From: Zea mays
Lineage: Eukaryota; Streptophyta; Magnoliopsida; Poales; Poaceae
Assembly (NCBI RefSeq): GCF_902167145.1
Contig: NC_050105.1
Span: forward strand, 136,137,988-136,201,987
DNA: 64,000 bases
Direction: 5' to 3'
Numbering within the stretch: the first letter of the stretch is position 1; each line of letters starts with the position of its first letter. The notes under the pieces were generated by a model. The model was not told the DNA's origin and made no database searches. It saw nothing but the letters and a program-made list of their open reading frames with translations. Positions 31,419 through 43,827 of the stretch are shown here, piece by piece. Position numbers and translations under genes: made by a program.

Positions 31419-32033
31419 ATGACCAATAATGAAATGAGACAAGCACTTTCTTTAAGGGCTCAATCAGATAATCATGTAATAATGGCATTGCAGGAAGCAA
31501 TTATGTCTAATTCTCTTGCTAAGAGGGTAAAGACCGAAAAGCTTAGTCAAGGGGATTCCAGAATAAGTGTCAAGAGGACTAAAACGGATGAAGATATATT
31601 GACAAAAGCACAGCGCTTGGCAGCAAAACGTAATCTGGAAACCAGTGAGTTATCCTTCATTCCTTTTGATCCGAAATTCATTGCTTCAAATTGTGAAAAG
31701 ATTGGGATTACTCTTGGTAGTACTGAAAATAAGGTGCTACAGTCCGTAGTTTCTATTAAAAATATTGAGATTGATAGGCTCACGGTAGCCGCAAAATCTA
31801 CATTACCCTTTAGTGTGAATAATTTTCACGATGAGGAGGAGGTCGTGTTAGATGATGAATTATCTCATATTACTGATAGATGGGACGATGATTCTGAGTT
31901 GTGTGGCTTAGATCGATGTTGTGAGCTTACTGTGGCGCCGCGTAGAAAGAAGGCGAATAGGTCTATTTTAAAGGGGAAGGTTAATCGCCCTTCCAAAAAG
32001 CCAGTTACACCCTCCAAAATTAGTTTGAAATGA
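31419..32033 (+). pseudogene. LINE ORF1, C-terminal part
   Basis: 204 codons from the first ATG after an in-frame stop at 31368. The protein is charged and ends in a basic tail (RRKKANRSILKGK, then SKKPVTPSKISLK), typical of nucleic-acid-binding ORF1 tails. It shows no zinc knuckle. Its stop overlaps the ORF2 start as ATGA at 32030-32033, which would suit re-initiation after ORF1. Confidence 0.65.
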
Positions 32034-35000
32034 AGGGAATTTTTTGGAATTGTAGAGGACTAGGGGATTTGGCCAAACATAATTACCTATCCCAACTTGC
32101 TAGAGAACATAGCCTCGACTTTATTGCTCTCATGGAAACGGGTCGTAGATCTTTCTCGGAATCCACTTTGAGACATTTCTGTGGTGGTGTTGATTTTCTT
32201 TGGCACCTAATGCCACCTAGAGGGAGGTTAGGAGGGATGATGTTAGGCGTGAATCCGGGTGTCTATGACATTGGAGCTATAGACGAGGGAGATTTTTATT
32301 GTAAGTTCCGACTTCGAAATAAAGAAGATGGCTTCATTTGGGCCCTTTTTGCTGTTTATGGGCCAGCTCAAGATGACTTAAAGAGCGATTTCTTAGCTGA
32401 ATTTGCAGGTGTGTGCAGTGCTGAACCACACCCTTTTATCATAGGGGGGATTTTAATATTATGCGAAGAGCGGAAGACAAAAGTAATGCAAATTTTAATT
32501 ATCGATGGCCTAATTTGTTTAACGCTATCATAGAAAATTTAGAATTACGGGAAATAGAAATGGTGGGACGTCAATTTACTTGGGCGAATGATTTGGCTCC
32601 ACCTACTTTTGAAAAGCTAGATAGGGTGTTAATGAGCTCTGAATGGGAACTTAAATTTCCTAACGTCACAGTCCATGCGCTTGATAGATCTCGGTCTGAC
32701 CATACACCATTACTACTTAATGGCAAAACCTCCACGAACCTAGGAAATTACTACGAGTTCAAATTTGAGCTAGGCTGGTTAATTAGAGAGGGTTTTCATG
32801 ATATGGTTAGCTCTATTTGGCAACAAGAAAATAGAGGAGAAACTGCCATTCAAGTATGGCAGAACAAGATTAGAGCTTTACGACAATATCTAAGGGGATG
32901 GGCAAAGAATTCAGCAGGGTTAATAAAAAAGGAAAAGAAGCAACTTGCTGAGTTGATTGATGAACTTGATAAAAAGGCGGAAATTACTTGCTTATCGCCT
33001 AACGAGTTGAGCACTAAAGATTTTGCTAATGATAGGCTAGCCACTATTATGAGAGAGGAAGAAGTTCGACTCTTCCAGAGGGCTAAGGTCAATCATCTCC
33101 TCGAGGGGGATGATAATACAAAATATTTTCATCTAGTGGCTAATGGCAAGCATCGGAGACAACGAATTTATTCTTTGGAGGATGATGCTGGTTCTTGTAT
33201 ATCAGACGAAGAAGAGCTTAAACAACATATTACGAGTTATTACAAAAACCTCTTTAGTAAACCAGACACAACATTGATCGAACTTGAGGAATCTAATACT
33301 CATGATATTCCCCAAGTTTCGGACTCTGAGAATGAAATACTAACTGCTAATTTTACTATAGAAGAGGTTAAAAAGGCAGTATTTAATATGGAACATAATA
33401 AAGCTCCTGGACCAGATGGTTTTCCAGCTGAGTTTTATCAAGTGTTTTGGGAAATTATTAAGTTTGATCTGTTTGCGTTGTTTGTGGACTTTCATAAAAA
33501 TTCCCTACCGGTTCACAGCTTAAATTTTGGAATAATCACTTTAATTCCAAAGAAAGACAATGCAAATAAAATACAGGATTACAGACCTATTTTCTTACTT
33601 AATGTGTCATTCAAAATCATTACTAAAGTTCTCACAAATAGAATAGGTCTAGTAGCAGACAGAATTGTCAGCCCCTCACAGACAGCTTTTATGCCTGGTC
33701 GTAACATCCTAGAAGGAGTTATTATCCTCCACGAATCCATTCATGAGTTACAAAGGAAAAAGTTAGATGGAGTTATCATTAAATTAGACTTCGAGAAGGC
33801 TTATGATAAAGTGAAATGGAGTTTTCTCCAGCAAGCAATGCGTATGAAGGGTTTCTCTCCATCTTGGTGTGCTTGGATCCAAAAAATTGTTTCCGGAGGT
33901 CATGTTGGTGTTAAAGTGAATGATGTAGTTGGTCCTTTCTTTTGCACTTTTAAGGGCCTTCGTCAAGGGGATCCCTTGTCGCCAAATTTATTCAATATTG
34001 TTGCTGACATGCTAGCAATTCTGTTCGCAAGAGCGAAAGAGGAAAATCAATTCCAAGGAATTGTTCCGCATCTGATTCCAGGGGGTTTGTCTATCCTTCA
34101 GTATGCTGATGATACGATGGTTTTCTTAGACCACAATCTTGAACATGCTCGGAACATCAAGCTACTTTTGACTGTTTTTGAACAAATGTCTGGGCTTAAA
34201 ATAAACTTCCATAAAAGTGAGTTATTTTGCTACGGATTGGCTAAGGAATATGAATTGCAATATTCACATCTATTTAGTTGTGGAATTGGAACATTGCCTT
34301 TCAAATATCTTGGAATTCCAATGATTCATCGAAGGCTAAGAAATAGTGACTGGCAGGGTGTTATTGATCGGTTTGAAAAGAGGCTTAGTACATGGAAGGC
34401 CAAATTTTTATCTTCAGGTGGACGATTGGTCTTGCTTAATTCTGTGTTAAGCAGTCTACCTATCTTCATGATGTCTTTCTTTGAGTTACCGGTGGGCATC
34501 TTGAAGAAACTAGATACCATTCGGTCCAGATTTTTTTGGCAGGGGGGAGCAGTAAAATGAAGTATAGGCTAGCTAGGTGGCATGTTGTTTGTCAACCCAA
34601 AGTGCTAGGAGGTTTAGGTGTCTCTAACCTGGCTGTTAAAAATATTTGCTTACTCAGCAAATGGTTATACAAACTACTTAATGAGGATGGGATGTGGCAA
34701 CAATTACTCAAAAATAACTATCTATGAGATAAATCCCTTACTCAAATATCCAGAAGACCGGGTGATTCCCACTTCTGGTCAGGTCTAATGGCTATTAAGG
34801 ATCAATTTCTTAGATGGGGCCACTTCCAAGTGAGGGATGGGCAAGCTACCAGATTTTGGAAGGATATGTGGTTAACCAGCCGATCTCTTAGTGAGCGATT
34901 CCCTAACCTTTTTAATGTAGTGCGTAATAAGTCGGCCTTGGTTGCACAAGTTTGTCTAGATACAAACCTTAATTTATCTTTTCATAGAACAATTACGGGA

Positions 35001-35705
35001 ATTAAATTAGTGGAGTGGCAAAACTTGCTATATTTGCTAAGTTCGGTTTGTTTGAACCCATCTAGCGACAAATTTGTTTGGGACGGGCATAAAAATAGAA
35101 TTTTCTCAGTCCAATCCATGTACCATTTGTTGATGTATAATCCTAGCAACAATCGGAATAAGATGATTTGGAAGCTTAAGATCCCCTTGAAAATAAAAGT
35201 CTTTCTGTGGAATTTAGGTCGAGGAGCAATCCTCACAAAAGATAATTTAGCCAGAAGACGATGGAAAGGTAGCTTGACTTGTTGCTTTTGCAACCGAAAT
35301 GAGAGTATACAACACCTTTTTTTTGATTGCTATATTGCCAAAAATATTTGGAGAATAATTTACTTTGCTCTAAAAATAGAAATGCCCGTTAACATTAATC
35401 ATATTATCGGGTCTTGGGCAAGTAATAGTGATATGAGATACAAAAAATTACTTCTTACTGGAACATCAGCTTTATTGTGGTCTATTTGGCTTACTCGAAA
35501 TGAGGTGACTTTTAATCACAAACCAATCCCATCAATTGTGCAGGTCATTTTCAGAGGTACTCATTGGTTAAGGTTCTGGAGACTTCTACAGAAGAAGGAA
35601 ACACATCAACAAATTCTCGATGTGTGTCAAGCCTTGGAAGTGGTGGCGATGGAAGTCTTTGCGAATCATGGATGGCGATCAAATGCAAGACTTGAGTGTG
35701 GCTAG
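32030..35705 (+). pseudogene. LINE ORF2: endonuclease, reverse transcriptase, zf-RVT
   Basis: Endonuclease start MKGIFWNCRGLGD and HSLDFIALMETGR. A one-base loss in a G-run at 32444-32449 shifts the frame inside the conserved GGDFNI motif. The frame then reads on with WPNLF, DRSRSDHTPLLL (endonuclease His) and the RT: APGPDGFPAEFY, TLIPKKDNANKIQDYRPI, LDFEKAYDKVKW, GLRQGDPLSP, YADDT at 34102-34116. A second one-base loss in a G-run at 34542-34547 (WQGG) and a TGA at 34725-34727 break it again. The C-terminus has the zf-RVT module (IWKLKIPLKIKVFLW...CCFCN...HLFFDC). It ends at 35705. Confidence 0.9.
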
Positions 35706-35849
35706 TGTTATACATAGTCATGATATTTAGTTCTATCAAGTTAGCTTTATTATTGAAGCACATGTTCATTGAGTTAATAATTGACGTGTAATGGCTGTAC
35801 GCATTTGATGCAAAAGCCGGAACTCTTTGTTTCCATAATCAAAAAAAAA

Positions 35850-36518
35850 TCCAGCGATCTAAACCGTTGATTTTAATGATGTGTTAAGTCTGGATGTAAT
35901 TTGTTTTGTAGATTTAGTACAAGTTACGAGGTATATGAGTAATTTGGTTGGGTAGGTTTTTCAAAGTTTAAACTATTGGTGATTATATAGTGGTATAGAT
36001 TAACTCTTTATATGCCAAGGCTAGCCCTCCACACCCCGGCCTCAACGACGTCCGTGATTTAGTCATTTTTTCCTTTTCGCCCTAGAAAAAAATAGTATAT
36101 ATCAAAGCTATTAGAAGGATTACTAGAAGAGCAAGAAGTCTTTATATCATAGAGTATGTCTACGAGATCATCGCGACAATCTTTAGGGCAACACATCTTT
36201 CAGCCTTGAAATAGGCCTAGACTGTCACTAAGTCCTTATCTTCTCTATGGTCTCTTTAGCTCCCGGGAGTGCACATGATTAGATGTCTCGAGGCGCAAGG
36301 GGCTGTTAAGCGTCTCAGAGCGCAAGGGTCAAGGGAACTCGAGGGCTTATACTGGTCATAGTGGGTAATGTGATATTTCTTCTCTCTCTGATGGACACAT
36401 ATGTGTTCTTTTGTCGTTATCCTCTATCTATCGGGTATCTCGCTCCATCTCTACGAAGCTATGGTTGTGTGGCGCAACATCCAATCTGTTCAGTTCAGAT
36501 GAAAATTAATTGTATATA
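35850..36518. other. No gene seen
   Basis: AT-rich intergenic sequence between the LINE poly(A) and the gypsy element. It ends in CTTAT (36519-36523), the target duplication of the next element. Confidence 0.5.
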
Positions 36519-36523
36519 CTTAT

Positions 36524-37180
36524 TGTTTGGCACCAAAAGGGGCACGCGGACGGTCCGGCCCTGAGGCCGGACAGTCCGCGGTCCGGACAGTCCGCGCCTG
36601 TGGGCCGGACGGTCCGCGCGTGCGCAGAGTAGATTAGGGTTCTGAGTTTTGTGTTATGTTTGTTAGCTAGATCCTCGGAATTAGCTCGGAATTCAGTTGT
36701 GTAAAGGGTCCAGCCCCCCTCCTCTATAAATAGAGAGGTATACGGCCGATTTGGAATAATCAATCGAATCAATACAACTTCTATTTCGCATTTATTTCCT
36801 GTACAATTAGGAGTAGTTCTAGTCTAGTTCTAGTTTAGCCTCTCGATCTCCAAATTCTCCGCCTCTCCTCGACTCTACGTCGATTAGAGGAGTCTAGGTC
36901 GGCCTGCCCGAGCCTAGACAACTCCTAGGATCTCTCCTCCCCGACGGGGTCCCTCCCGGGAGCGAGATCCAGGCGCCACCGGTGATCTTCCGCTGCCCCT
37001 ACGCACGCGCGGACCGTCTGGCCCTAGGGCGCGGACCGTCCGGCCGTCAAGCAGGGAACTCGGGCTCCTGCACCAGGTCGCGGACCGTCCGGCCCTGTGC
37101 CGCGGACCGTCCGCGCCTGACCAGAGAGCACCGCCGCTGATTCTCTTGAAGTGATTGGCGCCTCCAAAAAGGTGTCAACA
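36524..37180 (+). mobile_element. 5' LTR of the palindrome-rich gypsy element
   Basis: TGTTTGGCACC...GGTGTCAACA, 657 bp. Palindrome clusters lie near both ends (36538-36625 and about 37006-37130). CTATAAATAGAG at about 36724-36735 is the TATA box. A primer-binding-like sequence, TTTTTGGCGACTCCGC, follows at 37184. Confidence 0.9.
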
Positions 37181-37552
37181 TACTTTTTGGCGACTCCGCT
37201 GGGGACGACAAATATAGACACATCAAATCGGCCCTTAATGGCCGGTTCAAGGGATAGCTCTGATATTCCCCAAGTAACATCATAGAGCCGACTTGGGAAA
37301 CCTTGCTGGCTGACGAACAGCTCCAGTTTGAGGAGCACAAGGAGCGTATGATCCAGGAGGCAAAAGAAAAATTCTTGGCCAACTTCAAAGTGGACAGGAA
37401 CAACAAAGTCATCTGATATAGAGCGACGGATCCGGCTTCGCTCCAACCCATACCAGATATCCCCAATGTAAGTAATACCAACGAGCTACAATCTCTAAGA
37501 AATTATGTAGAAGAGCAACGTGAACAAATGCAGAACATCATAGGGGGTATGT

Positions 37553-39666
37553 AAAGCGATTTTAAGAGACTAGTACGTGCATTTGATAAATCTAATATCG
37601 CAAATTTTCCTTCGCACGAGGTTGAGTTAGGGGGTAACACGCGTAATACATCGGCTACAGGTTGTCACGACCAGTCACAACCCCTTTATGGGATGCCGAT
37701 GGACACATACCCTGAGCAACCGCAAATCGGCAACAAATCAGCCGATCTGCACATGCCCGGACCGTCCGCACGTGAGAGCGGACCGTCCGGGCCAGCAACA
37801 GTCGGGCCTATTTTTAATGAGTTACCTAGATATGCGCCCGAGCCACCACACACGGCACAGAATCTAAACTACTCAGTCGGGCTGTCCGCATACAACGACG
37901 GACGGTCCGCATACAATGACGGACGGTCCGCATATAAACACGGACGGTCCGGGCCAATGTCCGGACAGTCCGCGCATGACCTTTTTGAGGAGGATTGTTA
38001 CCTGAATCCTCACCCGTCCTAGCAACACTTCCCATCGCACTATGCAATGCATCAACCCATTAATTCGAGATCTAGAGCCCAGGAAAACTTTCCGGCCCCA
38101 CCTAGAAGGCCGGAAAGGAACGATCAAACATATGAACCATATAGGGCAAGTGGCAATGCACCACGTAGCTCAAACCAATGGGGGGAAAGACAACATGCTA
38201 ATATCCAGCCAACCCCATCTATGTTTGACCAGAGAGCCGGTGGTCTCGCACCGGCTGCCATTGATATAGTGAGGGAAGAAATAGCCGGGGCGTTTCGAGA
38301 TAAGCTCGGAGTAAGCATGGTCCCTGGGGGGCAATCATATCGGATACCTTATGACAGCCGATTTGATCATCACCCATACCCACAGGGAACCAGGATACCC
38401 GAATTCACGAAATTTTCAGGTGGTCAAGGAAAGAACACACGCGAACACATGGGCCAGTTTTTAGCACAATTAGGAGAGTTGGCCGACACAGAGGCATTTC
38501 ACGTACGTTTATTTTCATTATCTCTAACGGCAACCGCGTTTGCGTGGTACGCCACTTTACCTCCTAATTCTATTTCATCATGGGGGGATCTAGATCAAAA
38601 ATTTCATGATTATTTTTTCTCAGGTGACTATGAGTTGGATTTGGTAGATTTAGTGTCATTGCGACAAGCAAAAGATGAATCGGTTAATGATTACATCCGG
38701 AGATTCCGAGATACAAGAAACTGATGCTTCCAAATTCATTTAGCAGAAAAACAGCTAGCAGGATTAGCCTTTAATGGTCTACGATATTATTTAAAAGAAA
38801 GATTAGAAGGCATCCAATTTTTTACACTAGCACAGTTACACCAGAGAGCTTTGGCTTGTGAAAGCCGAAGCAAAGAAACTGCTAAAACAATTCGTCACAA
38901 CGTACATATAGTAGAATGCGATCAAAGTAGCTCAGATGACGAATCAGCAGAAGTGTATGCTGCTGAAATGGTTTGGCCAAAGCAGGCCAAATCTTCAGCT
39001 TGTTCCTCCTTACAGTCGGTTCAAAAGAAACGGCAAGAGGAGGTTAAGTTTACGTTTAATGTTGGTAAGTGTGATAAAATATTTGATGAATTACTTAAAA
39101 ATGGCAACATTAAAATAAATCACACTATTCCATCCACCGACGAGCTAAAACGCCGTGCATACTGCAAGTGACATAACTCATTTTCTCATGTCTCAAATGA
39201 TTGTAATGTATTCCGTCGATAGATTCAATCGGCCATTAACGAGGGACGATTGAAATTTCAGGAAATGCAGGTGGATACAGAGCCCTTTCCGATGAACATG
39301 ATCGACTTCGAGGGCAAGAAAGTCCTGGTTCGGCCAAACGCAGCCGATAAAGGCAAAGGCAAAGAGATAGTCATCGGCAATGCAAGAGATGCCGATGAAA
39401 AACATAAAATTTCTTGCATGAAAGTGGTGGCGGAAACGACTCCTGACGGAGGGGAAACTCTTAAGGTGACCGTCACGGCCTACGGCGCTGGGGGCAAGCA
39501 CGAACTAAGGAGCAGGAACCCGTGCTGCGCACCCCGGACGGTCCGACACACAGGCGCGGACGGTCCGGGACCCCGTCGGACATTCCGGAGAACTCTAGCG
39601 GACGGTCCGGCCGTGCTCAAGACTCACAACGGCCACGTACTTTCAAACCACGACGACCAGAGATAG
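37553..39666 (+). pseudogene. gag of the palindrome-rich gypsy element
   Basis: One frame runs through this region but is cut by stops at 37553, 38020-38022 (TAG), 38722-38724 (TGA), 39169-39171 (TGA, in the zinc-knuckle Trp position) and 39220-39222 (TAG). The gag core is clear: RIPEFTKFSGGQG, AFAWYATLPPNSI, WGDLDQKFHDYFF, VNDYIRRFRDTRN. A damaged CxxH...C knuckle (HNSFSHVSNDC) sits at about 39172-39204. CGGACNGTCCG palindromes interrupt the N-terminal part (37750-37975) and the C-terminal part (39530-39612). The stops fit C-to-T or G-to-A decay. Confidence 0.85.
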
Positions 39667-39898
39667 GTACGTGGAAAACAAATACATTCAAGGCGGCTGG
39701 TCGGTTGGTCAAAGCCGGCCCAACTTTTGATCAATTATTGTCTAAATACGTAAAAAAGAAGGCCGGCCCCAGTGACCGGCCAGCAAAGCGACCTCGCTCA
39801 CCCATTCATGAGCAGCGTCAGGTAAGGCCGATTGGACCACCTCACCAATCGGAAGAAATGAAAGGTCATACTGTGCAACTGAGACCTAACATACCTGC

Positions 39899-41416
39899 AT
39901 GGACACCTCCACCTTATCCGCCTATGCCATATCCATACACATATTTACCTCCACCATATGTCCCAAATCAAATGTGGGGCATGCCACCATATCCATTTGG
40001 GATGCCACAATACCCCGCCTGGGGGCACCCCAAACATCTGTTTTTGACAGGTTGACGCCACCAGTACAAGACCGATTGAGCACCGCTCAATCCGGTCACC
40101 AAGCACAGACCCAACAGGATTGCCAGACTACTCGGCTTCCACGGCCGACCAATCCGGCAGGGGGGCATGTACCTGCAGCAACTGAAAGGACAACAAAGAA
40201 GGACGTCATCAAAATAGGTACTGTAGACGTTGTCATACAAGAAGATAATAAAGGGCCAATGATTTTTGGTGAATCGGCCAACATAACCAAAAAAGAAGAT
40301 ACGACTACCATCAAAACAGCCGATCCAAAATACTCCATGCCTCGATGGTGCCCAGCGGGATTGACACAGTCTCAAAAGCGGAAATTACAGCGCCTAAGAG
40401 CGAAGGAGAGCCAGGAAAAGGAGGCGGAGAAGATATTCAATGACACACATCCACAGTACCCGCCACCGCAAAAGAAATGGAGACCAAAGGCCGTTGAGGA
40501 AAATCAAACGGCCACAAAAATAGAAAATGAAACAACACTTGTACAGCACCCTGCAGGTATGGCAGGTAGCCTGGCCAGCAAGACTGGGCAATCTGCACCA
40601 GGCGCGGACCGTCCGCCCCCGGAGTCCGGACCGTCCGCACCACACCAGGAAGCCTCCAACGACACGCCAACATCAATGGAAGAAGACGACCTGCTGGGAG
40701 AAGACTTGGTCGACTACGAGGCTTCTCCAGAACGCCCAGGTATGGATGTAAATGTTATTACATTTTCTGCCGATTGTACTATTATCGGCGACGATGAACC
40801 TGTTGTTGCCCAGTTCGATTTCGGTCCTAAAGAAGCCGCCTTTACTAAACCAAAGGAATCGGTAAATTATTTAAAGCCGCTCTTCGTGCGCGGTCACATT
40901 GATGGAATACCGATTGCTAAGATGTTGGTAGATGGAGGGGCAGCTGTAAATCTAATGCCTTATTCATTATACAGAAAATTAGGTAAACAAGATGATGAAC
41001 TTGTCAAGACCAACATGACCCTCAGCGGTGTTGGGGATAGTTCGATTAAAGCCAGGGGAGTCACGTCCGTTGAATTAACCATCGGGACTAAGACCCTTGC
41101 TGCTGCATTCTTCGTCGCTGATGTAGAAGGAAATTACAGTTTAATTCTAGGCAGAGATTGGATTCATGCCAATCAATGTATACCTTCTACATTACATCAA
41201 ATGCTAATACAATGGGTAGGCGATGAGGTAGAACAAGTACATGCTGATGTATCGGCCTACATCGCTGTGGCCGATGCCCCTGTACTATGGACTTATGAGA
41301 CTGCTACATGTCTCACAGGAGTAGATTTTTCTGATTATCAGTTTATAAGTATAGATAAGAAAGGTTTCATTCCTGTAATGCTAGAGCCGATGGAGAATCG
41401 GCTAAATCCTAAATAG
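39899..41416 (+). pseudogene. gag-pol linker and protease of the palindrome-rich gypsy element
   Basis: An open frame of 505 codons, shifted relative to gag. The first part is low complexity, with another pair of palindromes in coding sequence at about 40598-40642 (read as GADRP...ESGPSAP). The aspartic protease follows: AKMLVDGGAAVNLMP at about 40918-40962, and later SLILGRDWIHANQC. It ends in a stop at 41416, eight bases before the RT frame. Confidence 0.82.
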
Positions 41417-41423
41417 AGTTTAA

Positions 41424-43443
41424 ATGATGAAAACACACAAGGTTTATGAGTCTTTGGTCACGGACAGTTCGGCTCCCAAAGCCGGATGGTCTGGTCTTTT
41501 CCAAAACAGTTCGGACTTTAAGATCGAACATCTACCGCAGCAAAAAGACAGTATTACAGATGATCCGGTCCCCGAGATCGGAAAGTTCGCCATCACACAA
41601 AGACCATCTGATTCCTCTGTGGGGGACATGATAGATGAATTCAGAGATCTTGATAAACTAGGACAGGGATTTACATCGGCCGATCCTTTGGAGGAGATTG
41701 ACATAGGAGATGACAACACTCCAAGGCCGACTTTTGTAAACAAGACCCTGGAGACCGATCCTAGAAATGAGATGATCGGTCTATTGAAGGAATATTTAGA
41801 TTGTTTTGCTTGGAATTACACTGAGATGTCTGGACTAAGCCGAGAGATCGTCGAACATCGGCTGCCTATTAAGTCCGGTTTCAGACCTTTCAAGCAGAAA
41901 GCTAGAACCTTTCGTCCAGATCTTCTCCCACGAATCAAGGACGAAATCCACCGGCTACTAGAAGCTAATTTTATTAGACCTTGCAGATACGCAAAGTGGG
42001 TCTCCAATATTGTGCCGGTAGAGAAGGAGTCAGGTAAGCTTAGGGTATGCATTGATTTTCGCAATTTAAATAGAGCAACTCCTAAAGATGAATATCCTAT
42101 GCCCATAGCCGACACATTAATCAATAATGCATCAGGAAATAGAATTATTAGTTTTCTTGATGGTAATGCCGGATATAACCAGATTTTCATGGCCGAAGAG
42201 GATGCGTCTAAAACGACCTTTATATGTCCAGGCTTTATTGGTTTATTTGAATGGGTTGTCATGACATTCGGTCTTAAAAATGCTGGTGCTACTTATCAGA
42301 GGGCTATGAATATGATCTTCCATGAATTGTTAGGAAACACTGTGGAAGTCTACATTGATGATATTGTAGTTAAATCGGCTGAGTTTGGTCCTCATATAGC
42401 TAATTTACGTAAAGCCTTTGATAAAATGCGTCGATATGATTTGAAAATGAACCCACGTAAATGTGCTTTTGGAGTGTCGGCTGGTAAGTTTTTAGGATTT
42501 ATCATCCATGAACATGGTATAGAAATAGACCCTGACCGAATCAAGTCTATTCGGAATGTGGGGCCTCCGACTTGTAAGGTCGAAGTGCAGAAATTTCTCG
42601 GCAAGGTGAATTATTTACGAAGGTTTATTTCTAACCTAGCCGGGAAGATTGATGCCTTCACCCCTATCCTTCGGCTTAAGAATGATGCCGAATTCACTTG
42701 GGGGCAGAGCAGCAGGAAGCATTTGATCTCATTAAAAATACTTGTCTTCGGCTCCCGTGTTAAAAGCACCACAAGTAGGAGCACCATTCATATTATACAT
42801 TGCAGCTGAAGATAAGGTTATTGGGACTGTTCTGACACAAGAAACTAAAGGAAAGGAGCATGTGGTGACATATCTAAGTCGGAGGTTGGTGGATGCTGAG
42901 ACAAGGTACACTTTTATTGAAAGGTTATGCTTATGCTTGTTTTATGCATGCACCAAGTGTAGGTGTTATTTACTGTCTAGTCATTGCACTGTTTCTGGTC
43001 AAGCCGATGTAATCAAATACATGTTGCATAACCCAATTATGAGTGGTAGGATTGGTAAGTGGGCTTATGCGCTTATAGAATATGACTTGGCCTATGAACC
43101 ATTGAAATCTATGAAAGGCCAGGTCGTAGCGGATTTTATTGTAGAACATCGGATTAATGATATTCATAAACTAGACATGACATACCTCACTATTACTCCT
43201 TGGACTTTATATTTTGATGGATCAGTTTGCAATGAAGGGCAAGGCATTGGCATCGTACTTGTTTCACCAAGTGATGTCTCCTTCGACTTCTCTAGCCGAT
43301 TGAAAACTTATTGCACTAATAATCAAGCCGAATATGAGGCCCTCTTATTCGGTTTGGAACTCTTAAATTGTATGGGGGTAAAACATGTGAAGGCATTTGG
43401 TGATTCTCAGTTGGTTGTCCAACAGGTGTTAGAAGAATATTAA
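41424..43443 (+). pseudogene. RT and RNase H of the palindrome-rich gypsy element
   Basis: RT motifs: IVEHRLPIKSGFRPFKQK, RVCIDFRNLNRATPKD, GYNQIFMAEED, FGLKNAGATYQRAM, YIDDIV at 42351-42368. The frame is lost near 42705 and regained by 42742 through what look like one-base losses in a G-run and an A-run. RNase H follows: LYFDGSVCNEGQGIG (about 43207) and NNQAEYEALLFGL. A TAA at 43441-43443 stops it. It would copy element RNA into DNA if whole. Confidence 0.88.
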
Positions 43444-43827
43444 TGTTTTGATGGTACTTTAAATAGTTACCTTGAAAAATGTTGGAGCATAATCCATTCT
43501 TTTTACGAATTCAGTATTCGGCATATCTCTAGAGTTGAGAATCATAGAGCTAACAATTTGGCACAAGACGCATTAGGTTATCGGATAAAGCGAGGGAGAT
43601 TTCACAACACTGAAAATCTGATAACCGGTGCCGGGCCAATTCCCTAGGTCGCGGACCGTCCGCGTCGAGACGCCGGACCGTCCGGGGTTATCAGAAATGT
43701 TCTCTTAATTGAATCAGCTGATAATGAAGCCGATGCAAGTGATTGGAGCACACCTATACTTAATTATTTACGAAACCCCAATGTCAGGACAGATAAGAAC
43801 ATTCGGCGTACAACTTTCAAGTATGTC

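Larger units (their letters stand above)
31371..35849 (+). mobile_element. L1-type LINE, 5'-truncated, with poly(A) tail
   Basis: Plus-strand ORF1 and ORF2 overlap and are followed by a short 3' UTR and a run of nine A (35841-35849). ORF2 has endonuclease, reverse transcriptase and a C-terminal zf-RVT domain. ORF1 is short and lacks the usual RNA-binding domain and zinc knuckle, so the copy is probably truncated at the 5' end. I could not find a target duplication. Damage is light (two one-base shifts and one stop), so insertion is fairly recent. Confidence 0.88.

Noticed and set aside
32030..34560. Programmed frameshifting at the LINE six-G runs
   Set aside because: Both shifts fall inside conserved domains (endonuclease and after RT), where normal elements are uninterrupted; a one-base loss is simpler.
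31347..35863. GATCTAAA at 31347-31354 and 35856-35863 as the LINE target duplication
   Set aside because: Only 8 bp, and the right copy does not touch the poly(A) tail (six bases intervene); a chance match is likely.
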